Assembly (NCBI GenBank): GCA_016712565.1
Contig: JADJQU010000001.1
Span: 186,001 to 250,000, forward strand
Reading direction: 5' to 3'
Source of the DNA: Planctomycetota bacterium
Lineage (GTDB): Bacteria > Planctomycetota > UBA1135 > GCA-002686595
Length of the DNA: 64,000 bases
Shown here in pieces: positions 1 to 11,919 of the stretch. The notes beneath the pieces were generated by a model that did no database searches, was not told where the DNA came from, and saw nothing but the letters and a program-made list of their open reading frames with translations. Numbering within the stretch: position 1 is the first letter of the stretch; each line of letters begins with the position of its first letter. The position numbers and the translations under genes were made by a program.

Positions 1-2006
1 CCGTTCTGGGCCAGGAACGCGGCCACCTCGGGCCCCAGATCGGCCACTTTGACCTCCGTGGGGACGCTCTCCTTGAGCGCGTTGGGCCAGGCCTTCATGC
101 CGCCCTTGCCCTCCGGCGGACGGCCGACGCCGCGGATGGCGTCGATCACCAGGAACGGGCCGTCGGCGTACAGGCCGATGGTGATCAGGCGCTCGTTGAT
201 CAGGGCGTCGCGGTATCCGGGCCAGTGCATCCAGGCGTCGAACACGTCCTTGGGCTTGCCCGCATTCGTGGAGACCAGGGCCATCTGGGCGAACAGGTTG
301 CCCAGGTGGGATCCGCCGCCCAGCGCGCCGTCCTCGCGCTGTTCCCCCAGCGCTCCGCGCTCGGCCGGGTTGGCCTTGAGGTACTCGATGTGCTCCTTGC
401 AACGCGTGGAGTAGCTGGCGCTCCAGGTCACCGCGGTGGCGCCCTGGGCCAGGCGCGCCTTGTTGAAGGCCTCCAGCCATTTCTTGGCGTCCGGGCTCAC
501 CGCCGAGAGCGGCTCGGCATTGTCGCGGATCGCCTTGAGCACCGGGCTCGCCTCGGTCCAGAAGTCCTTCCACTCCTTCTCCAGCTGGGCGATGGAAAGG
601 CCGTTGTTGGCCGCGGTGAACTGCTTCTCCACGCCGACCACGTTGCCCGCGTCCTTCTGTCGGTCCAGGCTCAGGAGCAGTGCCGGATCGCGACGGATCA
701 CGTAGTCGCAGAACGACCAGGACTTGATGCGCGCGTCGTCGGGGAACTTGTCGGCGGTGATCAAAGGCAGCAGCGCCGCCGACGTGCCCTCGGTGATCTT
801 CCAGGCCGACTCCAGGGCCAGCTCGCGCCAGATGTCCATGTTGGGCGAGTACTTCTCGTAGTCTTCCGCCCCGGTGGTGGAGCGCATCATCTGCTGGCGA
901 TCGACGATGAAGCGCCGGTTGTTGTTGAAGAACAGCCCGACGAACGTGTGGCCGATGCCCTCGCGCAGGGCGGCGCTGGAGAAATTGGAGCTCCACTGGG
1001 CCACCGAGCGCACCGAGGCGTCCAGGATGCCCTGCTCATTGTCCGCCGCGGCGATGGCGATGGCTTGTGCGCCGCCGGACAGGTTGCAGCCCGCCGATTG
1101 CTCCACCAGGAACTTCAAGTCCGCGGGCTTCATCAGATCCGCGTTGGCATTGAGCACCTGCACGTACGTCTGCTTGTCCTTGAAGTAGGCCCAATCCGTG
1201 AGCCAGCGCTTGGGATCGAGGGCGAAGCCCGTCTGGCCCTCGTAGGCCAGCGTCACCACGCGCAGGGCGCGTTCGGCGTTGACCGCGGCCTCCTTGAGCA
1301 GGTCCAGCTCGAAATCGCCGCGGATCGTGAAGTGCTCCGACTGCACCGTGGCGTACTTGACCTTGGCCTTCTCCAGGAACGGATGGGTCTCCGTGGCCGG
1401 CCGCTCCTCCACGGGGTAGGTCTTCTTCGATTCCTCGACCACCGCGTTTTCGAGCTTCTTCGAGCGCTCGTAGAGCGTCTGCTCCAGGTCCGTGCCCGAC
1501 AGTCCGGCCACGGGCTTGTGCTCCAGGGCCGTCTTGGCCGCCTCGTCGTCGGGCGTGTAGAAGATCACCTTCTCGAAGTGCCAGCGCGCCATGTCGGTGC
1601 GCCCGGCCTTCTCGTAGTCCTGGGCCATCTTCAAGTGCGCCTTGGCCAGCTTGTCGGCCGCGGCGAGCCACTCGTCCTGCAGGCGCTTGGCCGCCTTGGG
1701 ATCGGGCGTGTCCGTCTTCGGGTAGACGAACTTGGGATCCAGGGACCAGGAATTGCCGACGCGCAGGTAGCCCAGGGCCGCCCGGGCCTCCGGGTGGTCC
1801 GTCGTGTACTCGCTGAGCAGCATCAACCAGACGCGGCGCGCCACCTGGGGAAAACCGCTCTTGGCGGCCGCGGCCGCGTAGTGGTGCAGTTGGTCGGACT
1901 GCTTCTCGCGGAATTTCAGCTCCTCCGGGGACTGGGCCAGCCCGGTCGTGGACAGCGAAACGAGCGCCAGGAGGAGGGCGAGCAGGCACAAGAACTTGCG
2001 GGTCAT
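1..2006 (-). CDS. Exported CAP/SCP-domain protein, 3' end cut by window edge
   Basis: The minus-strand frame starting at the ATG at 2006 is open to the window edge, so the C-terminus is missing (about 668 codons visible). It opens with a clear signal peptide (MTRKFLCLLALLLALVSLS, then LAQ). A charged helical, TPR-like region follows, then a segment around HFTIRGDFELDL that resembles the lead-in of gluzincin-like exported proteins. The expected zinc-binding HExxH is not present: the matching helix reads LREGIGHTF. The last part (ARLAQGATAVTW, then CKEHIEYLKANP) matches the start of a CAP (SCP/PR-1) domain, which in bacteria is secreted and of mostly unknown function. It is divergent from the Mg2+ transporter gene. 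The domain reading is moderate; the reading frame is supported by uninterrupted coding and GC-rich third positions. Confidence 0.8.
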   Translation of the reverse strand, partial: MTRKFLCLLALLLALVSLSTTGLAQSPEELKFREKQSDQLHHYAAAAAKSGFPQVARRVWLMLLSEYTTDHPEARAALGYLRVGNSWSLDPKFVYPKTDTPDPKAAKRLQDEWLAAADKLAKAHLKMAQDYEKAGRTDMARWHFEKVIFYTPDDEAAKTALEHKPVAGLSGTDLEQTLYERSKKLENAVVEESKKTYPVEERPATETHPFLEKAKVKYATVQSEHFTIRGDFELDLLKEAAVNAERALRVVTLAYEGQTGFALDPKRWLTDWAYFKDKQTYVQVLNANADLMKPADLKFLVEQSAGCNLSGGAQAIAIAAADNEQGILDASVRSVAQWSSNFSSAALREGIGHTFVGLFFNNNRRFIVDRQQMMRSTTGAEDYEKYSPNMDIWRELALESAWKITEGTSAALLPLITADKFPDDARIKSWSFCDYVIRRDPALLLSLDRQKDAGNVVGVEKQFTAANNGLSIAQLEKEWKDFWTEASPVLKAIRDNAEPLSAVSPDAKKWLEAFNKARLAQGATAVTWSASYSTRCKEHIEYLKANPAERGALGEQREDGALGGGSHLGNLFAQMALVSTNAGKPKDVFDAWMHWPGYRDALINERLITIGLYADGPFLVIDAIRGVGRPPEGKGGMKAWPNALKESVPTEVKVADLGPEVAAFLAQN

Positions 2007-2193
2007 CGTGAGTGTTCCTTGGGTGGCGGCGCGAAAGCGCAGCATACCCGAGGGGCGCGCGGGGAAGCGGCGCCGCGAGCCCCCGGCCCGCCGATCGTCG
2101 CGGGCCCGTCGGTTGTGGGGCGCGGCCGGGGCGCATAGGATCCCTCGTCCCCCCCTGTTCCCTCCTTCCCGGAGGGTCTGCAGCCCCAGCACC

Positions 2194-3453
2194 ATGTCAG
2201 GTCAATCCGGATCGGCCCATTCCTCCAGCGCCGGCGCGGCCGAAGCTCGCACTTCCGCCGCGCGCGCGCTCCTCGAGCGCCTCGGCGACCTTCCCCATGC
2301 CGAGGCGGCGCGCGCCCTGTCCCTGGCCGAAGATGAGACCGCCGTGCAGGCCCTGCAGGGAGCGCCGCCCTCGCTGGCCCGGGCCGTGCTGGAAGAGCTG
2401 CCCTTGGGGCGCCGGCAGCGAGTCCTGGCCGCCGCCAGCGCCGAGAATCGCCGACAGTGGGCCGCCCCGGAGGGCTTCCCCGAGGGGAGCCTGGGCGCCC
2501 TGATGGAGTTGCCCATCGGGCTCTTCGGTCCGGAGCGCACGGTGGCCGAGGCCACGGAAGAACTGCGTGAGCTCGTCAAGCGCGCCTTCGTCACCTACCT
2601 CTTCGTCGTGAACGAAGCGGGCGTGCTCCTGGGGGTCGTCACCATGCGCGACCTGCTGTTCTCAGCGCCCAACACGCCCCTGGAGCAGGTGATGCTGCGC
2701 GACCCGTTCTACCTCCGGGTGGACGAGCCGCTGGTGGACGCCATGAAGCGCGTGCTGAACCGCCACTATCCGGTCTATCCGGTTTGCGACTCCGCGGGAC
2801 GGCTCGCGGGATTGATCCGCGGCCCGACCATGTTCGAGGCCCAGGCCATCGAGTTGTCCGCCCAGCCCGGCGTGATGGTCGGTGTCGAGAAGGAAGAACG
2901 GCTGCGCACGCCCCTGTGGCGCAGCCTGCGCTTCCGCCACCCCTGGCTGCAGCTCAACATCCTCACCGCCTTCCTCGCGGCGGGCGTGGTGGCCTGCTTC
3001 GAGGACACGATCAACCGCGTGGTGGTGCTGGCGGCCTTCTTGCCGGTGCTGGCGGGGCAGTCGGGCAACACCGGCAGCCAGGCCCTGGCGGTGGCGCTGC
3101 GCGGCATGACGCTGGGCGAAGTCAAGAGCGGCGACGAGCGGCGGCTGATGATCAAGGAAGCCGCCCTGGGCCTGTTCAACGGTGCCCTGGTGGGCATCAC
3201 CGGCGCCATCGGCATGTACATCTACGCCTCCATGCAGGGCTCCGGCGACGCCCTGCTCCTGGCCGGGATCGTGTTCGCGGCCATGATCGGCAGTTGCACG
3301 GTCAGCGGCATCGCAGGCACGGTGACGCCCCTGGTGCTCAAGCGCTGCGGCGCCGACCCGGCGACGGCCTCGACCATCTTCCTGACCACGGCCACGGACG
3401 TGGTCAGCATGGGGATGCTCCTGGGCCTCGCCACCTGGCTGCTGCGCGCCTAG
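2194..3453 (+). CDS. mgtE: MgtE-family magnesium transporter with CBS domains
   Basis: The product is 419 aa from the ATG at 2194; the frame is open further upstream, but this ATG gives the natural MSGQSGSAHS start. The first ~110 residues correspond to a shortened MgtE N domain. Two CBS repeats follow (about 115-230; VVNEAGVLLGVVTMRDLL and YPVYPVCDSAGRLAGLI), then a five-helix membrane domain with the family signature LPVLAGQSGNTGSQALAV and a later FLTTATDVVSMG. In the MgtE family the cytosolic CBS domains sense Mg2+ and gate the inner-membrane channel. The gene is convergent with the adenylate cyclase gene (42 bp between stops) and divergent from the CAP-domain gene. A small 5-bp hairpin (2161-2175) precedes the start but I see no convincing M-box. 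Confidence 0.93.
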   Translation: MSGQSGSAHSSSAGAAEARTSAARALLERLGDLPHAEAARALSLAEDETAVQALQGAPPSLARAVLEELPLGRRQRVLAAASAENRRQWAAPEGFPEGSLGALMELPIGLFGPERTVAEATEELRELVKRAFVTYLFVVNEAGVLLGVVTMRDLLFSAPNTPLEQVMLRDPFYLRVDEPLVDAMKRVLNRHYPVYPVCDSAGRLAGLIRGPTMFEAQAIELSAQPGVMVGVEKEERLRTPLWRSLRFRHPWLQLNILTAFLAAGVVACFEDTINRVVVLAAFLPVLAGQSGNTGSQALAVALRGMTLGEVKSGDERRLMIKEAALGLFNGALVGITGAIGMYIYASMQGSGDALLLAGIVFAAMIGSCTVSGIAGTVTPLVLKRCGADPATASTIFLTTATDVVSMGMLLGLATWLLRA

Positions 3454-3495
3454 CCCCCGGCCCGGCGATCGCGCGAGGCCGACCCCGCCGGTCCC

Positions 3496-5193
3496 TCAGC
3501 CGCGCGACGAGAGGCCGAGCACCAGGTACGGCTGGAACTCCACCGACCGGCCCTTGAGGATCACCGGCGGAAGCGGAGTGCAGTGGAAGGCGTGCTTGAC
3601 CGCCGCGTGCGTGCCCGAGCCGATCACGATCTGGCCCAGGCGCGCCACGGAAGACTCCAGCCGACTGGCCACGTTGACCGTGTCGCCGATCACGGTGTAG
3701 TCGCGGCGCTGCTCCGCGCCCACGTCGCCCACGATCACCGGGCCCGTGTTGATGCCGATGCGCAGGCCCAGGCGCTGCTCCAAGGGCCTCGGTGCATTGA
3801 ATTCCTCGAGCCGCGCCAGCATTCCGCGAGCGGCGCGCACGGCCCGCAGGGCGTGGTCGGGCTGCGCCAGGGGCGCGCCGAAGAAGGCCATCACCGCGTC
3901 CCCGATGAACTTGTCGAGGGTGCCGCCCTCGCGGAACACCTCGTCCGTGAGTCCGCCGAAGAGCGTGTTGAGCATGGCGGTCACGTCCCGGGCGGACAGC
4001 TTCTCGGCGATGCGCGTGAAGCCCGCGATGTCGGCGAAGACCACCGTGACCTCGCGCTCCTCGGTCTCCATGGTGCCCGCGTCCTGGCTGGAGGAGCTGA
4101 CGATGCGGTCGATCACGCTCGGGGCGTGGTAGCGCGCCAGCCGTTCCCGGGCCCGGCGTTCGCGCTCCAGATGGGCGCGCATCTGGGCCCGCTCCACGGC
4201 GGCGGCGGAGATGGCGGCCAGGATCGACAGGACGCCGAGTTCCGTGGTCGAGAACGACTGGCCCGTGGTCGAGCGATCCACGTAGATCAGGCCGCTGACC
4301 GTGCCCTTGTGACACAGGGGCGCGCACATGGCCGAGCAGATGCCCAGGGAAACCACGCTTTCCGCCAGGGCGAAGCGCTGGTCCGAGGCCGTGTCGCGCA
4401 CCAGCACCGACTGCTGGGAGCGCAGGGCCGTGTCCACGATGTTGCGGCTGATGCGCAAGGCGCTCAGGGTCGATCCCGGCGCCGCGCGCTGGATCCGCGG
4501 CACGAGCTGTCCAGTCTCCCCCGGGGCTCCCTCCTGCAGCAGCACGAAACAGCGCTCCGCGGGCAGGTTCTCGAAGACCAGTTCCACCAGCCGTTCCAGC
4601 GTCGCTTCCAGCTCGTCGTGCTCCATCAGTGCGTTGGCAGCGCCGTGCAGGATGCGCAGCACGCGCTTGGCGTCCTGGCGCAAGGTCGGCTGGCGCGCGG
4701 GCACGGGCCGGGCCGCGGCCCGCAGGCCGGGCAGCTTGGGCATGGCGAGCCGCGTGCCCTCCACTTTGCCGTCCGGGGGCTCCTGGTCGGCGACGAGCAC
4801 CTGATCCACCAGCGCGTTGAAGTCGCGCATGTCCAGGCAGGCCTCGGCCTCGGAGCTCTCCGAATCCACGACCGAGATCTCGTCGGCGGCCTTGAGCTGA
4901 CAGCGCAGCTCGAAACTGCCGATGCGGATCACGTCGCCGTCCTGCAGCACATGTTCCGTGATGCGCGCGCCGGCGATCAGCGTGCCGTTGGAGCTCCCCA
5001 GGTCGCGCAGGATCCAGCGGCCGCGCTCGGAACGGATCTCGGCGTGCTGGCGTGAAACCTCGTGACTGGGGAGCACCACGTCGCAGGTGTCCTTGCGCCC
5101 GATGGAGACCCCCGCGGCCTCGACGACGGTCCAGGCGGATTTTTCGCCGGACTTGGTGTGCAGCGTGAGCTGGGGCAGGGAAGCGTCGTTCAC
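3496..5193 (-). CDS. FHA-GAF-class III adenylate/guanylate cyclase
   Basis: This 565-aa soluble signalling protein starts at a GTG that overlaps the upstream hydrolase stop (GTGA), which fixes the start. Domains in order: FHA (about 10-100; IGRKDTCDVVLPSHEVSRQH and GSSNGTLI are the phosphothreonine-binding loops), GAF (about 180-335), a short coiled linker (340-355), and a class III cyclase catalytic domain (385-560). The catalytic residues are present: metal-binding D388 (FADIAGFT) and D432 (GDAVMAFFG), purine-selecting K428 and T500, and transition-state N507 and R511 (DTVNVASRL). The Lys/Thr pair favours cAMP as product, by family knowledge. The predicted inputs are a phosphopeptide (FHA) and a small ligand or redox signal (GAF). 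The overlap with the metallo-hydrolase gene implies coordinated translation. Confidence 0.93.
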   Translation of the reverse strand: MNDASLPQLTLHTKSGEKSAWTVVEAAGVSIGRKDTCDVVLPSHEVSRQHAEIRSERGRWILRDLGSSNGTLIAGARITEHVLQDGDVIRIGSFELRCQLKAADEISVVDSESSEAEACLDMRDFNALVDQVLVADQEPPDGKVEGTRLAMPKLPGLRAAARPVPARQPTLRQDAKRVLRILHGAANALMEHDELEATLERLVELVFENLPAERCFVLLQEGAPGETGQLVPRIQRAAPGSTLSALRISRNIVDTALRSQQSVLVRDTASDQRFALAESVVSLGICSAMCAPLCHKGTVSGLIYVDRSTTGQSFSTTELGVLSILAAISAAAVERAQMRAHLERERRARERLARYHAPSVIDRIVSSSSQDAGTMETEEREVTVVFADIAGFTRIAEKLSARDVTAMLNTLFGGLTDEVFREGGTLDKFIGDAVMAFFGAPLAQPDHALRAVRAARGMLARLEEFNAPRPLEQRLGLRIGINTGPVIVGDVGAEQRRDYTVIGDTVNVASRLESSVARLGQIVIGSGTHAAVKHAFHCTPLPPVILKGRSVEFQPYLVLGLSSRG

Positions 5194-5975
5194 CACCGGT
5201 ACTCCCTCCCGGCCTCGCCGATCTCGAGTCCGGGGATCCCCTGGGCCCGCAGTTGGGCGACGATTTGATCCCGGTAGCGCGGCTTCAGGTGCACGGCGAT
5301 GAACGCGGCCGGGCGGGCGAGCTTGGCCCGCTCCAGTCCGAAGGTGCGCGGCGTCAGGTGCATGGAGCGGCGCGCCAGATCGTGCATTTCGTCGGGGAAG
5401 GAGGCCTCCAGGAAGACCGCGGCCAGTTCCTGGCGGGCCTGGGCCACCTGCCACAGGCGCTCGGTGGGCCCGGTGTCACCCGCGATCAGGACACTCGCGC
5501 GGCCGTTGCTCACCACGTAGGAGAGGGTCGGCACCGTGTGGTCCACGGCCACCGGCAGGACCGCAAGCCCGCCGAGCCTCACCTCGCGCTCGCTTGCGAG
5601 CTCGTGCAGCACCATGGCCGGGCCGACCGGTCGGGTGAGCACCTCCAGCCTGGGGTACACGCGGTCGTTGAACACGTCCCTGTGCAGGCAGGCCAGGGTC
5701 TCCGCGCCGGCCCAGACCTCCAGCGGCGGCCCGTCGCGCGTCAGGGTGTTCTCCAGGAGGGTCGGCAGGCTCGCGATGTGGTCGGAGTGCGAGTGCGTCA
5801 GGAGCACGTGCCGGATGCTGCGCTGGGCCTCCGGACCGCCGTAGAGGCCCACGGACCCCGCATCGACGGCGATGGAATCGTCGATCAGGTACGACGTGGC
5901 GTACTGCAGCGTGCCGTCGCCCGAGACGGCCGACGGCAGCAGTCGCACGCGGAGCGGCGAGGGGGGAGTGGCCAT
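5190..5975 (-). CDS. Metallo-beta-lactamase-fold hydrolase, candidate class II cAMP phosphodiesterase
   Basis: The 261-aa protein has no signal peptide. The metal-binding motif HSHSDH sits at 61-66, preceded by AVDAG (D38); later ligands are plausibly the His in AVDHT, the Asp in IAGDTG and the His in FIAVHLKP. The fold is certainly MBL. The overall layout (TSYLIDDSIAVDAG, HVLLTHSHSDHIASLPTLLEN) resembles proteins annotated as class II cyclic-nucleotide phosphodiesterases or RNase Z-like hydrolases. Its stop overlaps the cyclase start by 4 bp, so one mRNA would make both the cyclase and a potential degrading enzyme. Assigning a cAMP substrate is inference; other phosphoesterase activities are possible. 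Confidence 0.85.
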   Translation of the reverse strand: MATPPSPLRVRLLPSAVSGDGTLQYATSYLIDDSIAVDAGSVGLYGGPEAQRSIRHVLLTHSHSDHIASLPTLLENTLTRDGPPLEVWAGAETLACLHRDVFNDRVYPRLEVLTRPVGPAMVLHELASEREVRLGGLAVLPVAVDHTVPTLSYVVSNGRASVLIAGDTGPTERLWQVAQARQELAAVFLEASFPDEMHDLARRSMHLTPRTFGLERAKLARPAAFIAVHLKPRYRDQIVAQLRAQGIPGLEIGEAGREYRW

Positions 5976-6100
5976 GCGTGTTCATCCTATCCCGCGGGCG
6001 CGGAGAGTCGCCCGCCCGGAGGGGAGGACCTTGGAGGGAGCACGGCTCGCCGCCCGCGGGGGCCCAGGGCGCTCGGGCCCGGAACGCGGGCCCGCGGCGC

Positions 6101-7804
<1,704 letters not shown>

Positions 7805-7985
7805 CGTGCTCCTTCCGCGGCGATCGGTCCCTTCCAGGGGCCGGTTCACTCCGCGGGAACGCGAGAAGATACCAACGCCCATTTTAGGACGCACGGATTC
7901 GTCAGCCCCGCGCACGCGCGTCGCGCACGGCGCGGCGGGCCGTGGGCTGTGCTTCAGGCCGGTTCCAGGGCCCTGAGAGGAAGCC

Positions 7986-10900
7986 TCAGCGACGGCTCAG
8001 AACCCAGCCCGCCCAGTCGCGGACCGGAGAGCGTCCCGCCACGCGCTCGGACTTGGCGCGCCAGAGTGCTTCCTCCGGGGAGAGCCCCTCGAACCACACG
8101 CGCCGGTAGAACGAGAGCATCAGTCCGCGGGTCGTCTCGTCGCTGACCTTCCACAACGAGGTCACCACCGTGGCGGCGCCCGCGGCGTGCAGGGCCTTCT
8201 GAAAGGAGGCCACGCCCTGGCCCGCGGAGAGCGTCCCGAGGTTCGTGTCGCAGGCGGAGAGCACCACCAGCCGGCATCGAGACAGGTCGAGCGTCGCCAG
8301 TTCCTCGGCGGTGATCATGCCCTCCGCGCGCCGATCGGCGGAAGTCGAGTTCGAGCCGGCCAGGGCCAAGCCGCAGAGCGCCAGCGGGGAGCGCTCCGCC
8401 AGGCGCGCCGCCGTGCCGGTCCGCGCACCCGACGGGTCTTCGGAGCGCTCGAGGAAGAAACCGTGGGTGGCCACGTGCAGGACGCCTGCGCCGGCCGCCG
8501 CCGAGGCCAGCGCGGAGCGCGTGGCCGAGCGACCGCTGAGCAGGATCACGGAAGTGGGGGCCGCGCGCGAGGCCGGCTCGCCCGGGCGAAGCGTGCGGAG
8601 CAAGGCAGCCAGCGCCTCGACCTCCGCGGTGGTTCCCTCCAGCCGGGGAAAGCGCAGGCCCTCGAACGCACCGCCGGGCCTGCCCGCGGTTTCCAGGCTC
8701 TCGCGGGCTTCGACCGCGGGCCCCTCCTCGGCCTCGGGCTCGTAGTCGACCCCGCCGACCGCGACGAGCGCGCCGATGGGAGACTCCTTCGCTGGGAGCC
8801 GGGCGGCGCCCCGGGCGCCCGCGGGGGACAGGACCATGTGCCAACGGTCGCCCAGCCGTCGATCGCCGACGGGCAGGGCATCCAACGGAATCAGGTGCAG
8901 CACGTCGTCCAGGGCCACGCGCACCCGGGAAGCCGTGCCGATCGACTCCGCCAGGGGATCGACGACCAGGCGGCGCAGCGCCTCGCCGCAGCGGCGTTCC
9001 TCGGCGTCCGGGTCGGAGCGGCCCTGCAGGATCGCCCTGCGCCAGGCCTCGGCGGCCGCGGTGATCGGCTGGAGGAGACCGAGATCAAGGCGGCTCACGG
9101 GCTGGCCGGCGCGCACGACGAACGCCAGCAGGCGGGGTTCCCGCGGCGTGGACACCGGCGAGGTCGGGTCGCGGCGGTCGAAACGCCAGTAGGCGACCAA
9201 CGCCTCGTCCTTCGCGAGCTCCCGTTGCACGGCGGCGACGCTGGGCTGCAGGTCGGCCAGCCGGTCGCCGGCCGATGCGCTCAAGGCGGCGCGCAGCTCG
9301 CGTTCGGTGCGCTCCTTGGCGGCCATGGCCTGCTCGAGGGCGGCCGCGGATTCGCCGGCGGCCGCCAGCCGCACGACCTCGCGCGCCTGGGAGCGCAGTT
9401 TCCGGCGCAGGGGCTCGATCTCCTGGGAGGCGGGGGAGTGCGAGCAGGCGAGCAACGCCACGCCGATCGCGCGCGCGGATTCCACGAGCTCGAATGCCTG
9501 GGCCGCGGCCGCGTCCTCTTGGCTCCCACCGCCCGTCAGCTCGAGCAGGGCGAGTCCGTCCGAGACCAGTCGCGACCAGTGAACCTGCGTCGCCTCCGCT
9601 TCGCTGATCGAGAGCGTCATCGCGCAGCGCGCGAAATAACCCCGGGCATCGGCGAGCGCGAGCTCCGACAGCTCAGCGGCCCGGGTTCCCCGTCCCAGGC
9701 GCGCGCAGAGTCGCGCCACCTGCATCTGCACCTCGGCCAGGTCCGGATTCTCCGGCGGCAGGGCCAATCGGGTCGCCGCCAGCGCGCGCTCCGCCTGCAC
9801 CAGCGCGGCTTCGAACTCCCCCAGGGCTTCCAGGGCATGGGCACGCACGGCGGCGAGGCGCCATTCGCCCACAGGATCCCGTCGGCCCGCGCGGGCGCGC
9901 TGCTCTTCCCGCTCCAGGACCACGGCCAGCGCCTCCCGGTGCAGGCCCATCCGGTTTCGCACCTCGCCCAGGGCCGCGTCGCACAATTCGGCGCCCTCGG
10001 TCGATGCGAGTCCGGCCTCCCGGTAGGCCTCGCGCAGCGCCGTGAGCTCGCTTTGGACCGCCTCCAGTTCCCCCAGGCGCAGCCGACACACGGCCACGTT
10101 GTGCCTGGAGCGCAGCAGCTCCGGATGCAGGGGTTCGTATTGGGTCCGCTGCGTGTCGAGCACGCGCTGGTGCATGGCCCGCGCGGTGCGATCGTCACCG
10201 AGGGCATCCAGGGTGGAGGCCAAGTTCGTGAGCGCCGCGAGCAACTGCGGATCGGTGGGGGCGAGCGTCCGGGAGAGCGTGCGCACGGCCTGTTCCTCGA
10301 GCCTGCGCGCTTCCTCCAGCTCGCCCAGCTGATACAGCAGGGAGCCCAGGGACGACTGCGCCTGGGCGGTGCGCGGATCGTCGGGACCGAAGGCGCGGGC
10401 GTGGGTCGCCGCCGCGGCGCGGATCAGCGGGGCCGCCCCTTCGAAGATCCCCCCCGACCAGCAGGGTCAAGCCGAGGTTGTGGCGCGCCGCCGCCGCCTC
10501 GATGCTGTGCTCGCCGAAGCCGCGATCGGCCAGCGAGACGCAGGCCTCGCACCAGGGCAGCGCCTCGGCGCTCCTGCCGAGCTCCGCCAGCACCCCGCAC
10601 AGCGCCGCCATGGGTTGCAGCCGTGCCCGGCTGAGCGGCGGATAACGCCCGTCGGCGAAGCGAACCAGGGCCTGGAGGATCTCCAGGCTCTGTTCCCTGG
10701 CGCCCCAGTTCAAGAGCGACTCGCCGGCACGCCACAGGGCGCCGTGGGCGGCGGCGTCGAGTTCGATCCCCCCGACCGCAAGCAGCTTCGCGGCAGCCGG
10801 CGCGACCCGACTTCGGGCGCCCAACAGATCGCCGCGGGCCTCCAGGAGGGCGGCCTCCAGCAGGGCGCTCTCCAAAGCCCCCCTGGCCTCCTTCGAGGCG

Positions 10901-11292
10901 GCGTTCTCGGACATCTCGCGCAGGTGGACCCGGACCGGGCCCACCGCGCGGGCATCGGGGCCCGCGACGACGATTTCAAGCTCGGTCCCCGCCTTCACCG
11001 TGACGCGCAACCAGGCGGTCGTGCCCCCGCCCAGGTTGTCGTCGGAGACCTTCAGGGAGCCGTCGGCGCTTTCGATCGCCAGGAACGGATCGAGGGCCTC
11101 CGACTCCGCCCAGACGAACAGCTGGCCGTCGGCCGAGGTGACGTGTCCCAGGCTGGTGCACGGCCCGCGGTCCCCATAGGGGGGCGCCTCCGCCTCGATC
11201 TCCAAGTCGAGGTCGAGCCGCACCGGTTGCTGGGCCGCGCCCGCGGAGCAGCAAAGGAGCGCGAGCGAGGCCGCGTGCGCGAGGAGTGCCAT
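7986..11292 (-). CDS. Exported PPC-TPR-CHAT peptidase, interrupted by a single frameshift
   Basis: Two overlapping frames make one protein of about 1101 aa. The 5' part runs from the ATG at 11292 to a G7 run (C7 on the plus strand, 10449-10455). Dropping one G continues directly into the 3' frame ending at 7986, with TPR repeats reading through the junction. Order: signal peptide (1-21), a PPC-like beta domain (about 25-120; DPFLAIESADGSLKVSDDN), TPR repeats (about 190-600), then a CHAT caspase-like peptidase domain with the expected dyad His943 (HVATHGFF) and Cys1014 (LSACDTN). It is either a sequencing indel, a true pseudogene, or a slippery/phase-variable tract. As sequenced, the longest translated pieces are the frames ending at 10195 and 7986. 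CHAT peptidases are usually cytosolic; export of this one is unusual. Confidence 0.85.
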
Positions 11293-11426
11293 TGGCCGCC
11301 GCAGTGTACGCCGAAGGGCGCCGGGCTCCCGGCGGCCCGGGTGGTCCCGGGGGCGCGGGGGCCCGGGGGCCTGCGCCACGGAGGGGCTTCGCGGACGGGC
11401 GGTCCGGCCCGCGGAGCCTGGAAGCC

Positions 11427-11768
11427 TCAGAAGGGCTTGAAGTACACGCAGCCCACGGCGACGGCCGCGAGCAGGTAGACCACGACCGCCAGGGCCTTGG
11501 CGTTCTCCGGCTTGCGGAAGGCGAGCGCGGGCAGTGCCGAGATCACCAGCCAGCACAGGATCTTGACGATCAGCCAGCCCGGAAAACCCGTGGCCAGCTT
11601 CGCCTGCAGCCCGAATCCGGCCACGAACATCACCAACGAGGCGATGCCCGTGACCATCATCGTGGCCTTGCGGCGCTCGGGGGACGGGCTCGCACAGGCC
11701 GCATAGGTCCAGCCGACGAGCACGAAGGCGGCGAGCACGTGGAGGAACGCGTAGATCGTGGGGTTCAT
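11427..11768 (-). CDS. Small four-helix membrane protein of unknown function
   Basis: The 113-aa protein starts at the ATG at 11768 (MNPTIYAFLHVLAAFVLVGW); an earlier in-frame start is possible but adds only hydrophilic residues. Four hydrophobic segments span most of the length: about 5-25, 37-57, 63-80 and 90-110. The middle loop SPERRKATMM is positively charged and likely cytoplasmic. I see a weak general resemblance to SirB2/CopD-like small membrane proteins, but not enough to name it. It lies 134 bp upstream of the exported CHAT gene on the same strand, so the two might be cotranscribed. Confidence 0.7.
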   Translation of the reverse strand: MNPTIYAFLHVLAAFVLVGWTYAACASPSPERRKATMMVTGIASLVMFVAGFGLQAKLATGFPGWLIVKILCWLVISALPALAFRKPENAKALAVVVYLLAAVAVGCVYFKPF

Positions 11769-11919
11769 GGGCGGATAGTGGGGCCCATGGCGGCCCATTC
11801 CTCAACCAGAATCCGGCGGAAGGCCGGGCGGACGCATTCTCGCGGCCGGGGGCCGTTCGAACGCCGGTCCTCGTAGTTCCGCGATTCGGGCCGCCTCAGC
11901 CCCCGGGGCCGGTCAAGGA

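Noticed and set aside
225..2138. 637-aa plus-strand open frame over the first 2 kb
   Set aside because: It is antisense to the CAP-domain gene and has low-complexity Arg/Gly/Leu-rich composition; the minus frame has a signal peptide and domain.
2140..2193. Mg2+ riboswitch before mgtE
   Set aside because: Only a 5-bp hairpin is seen; the leader is too short for an M-box.
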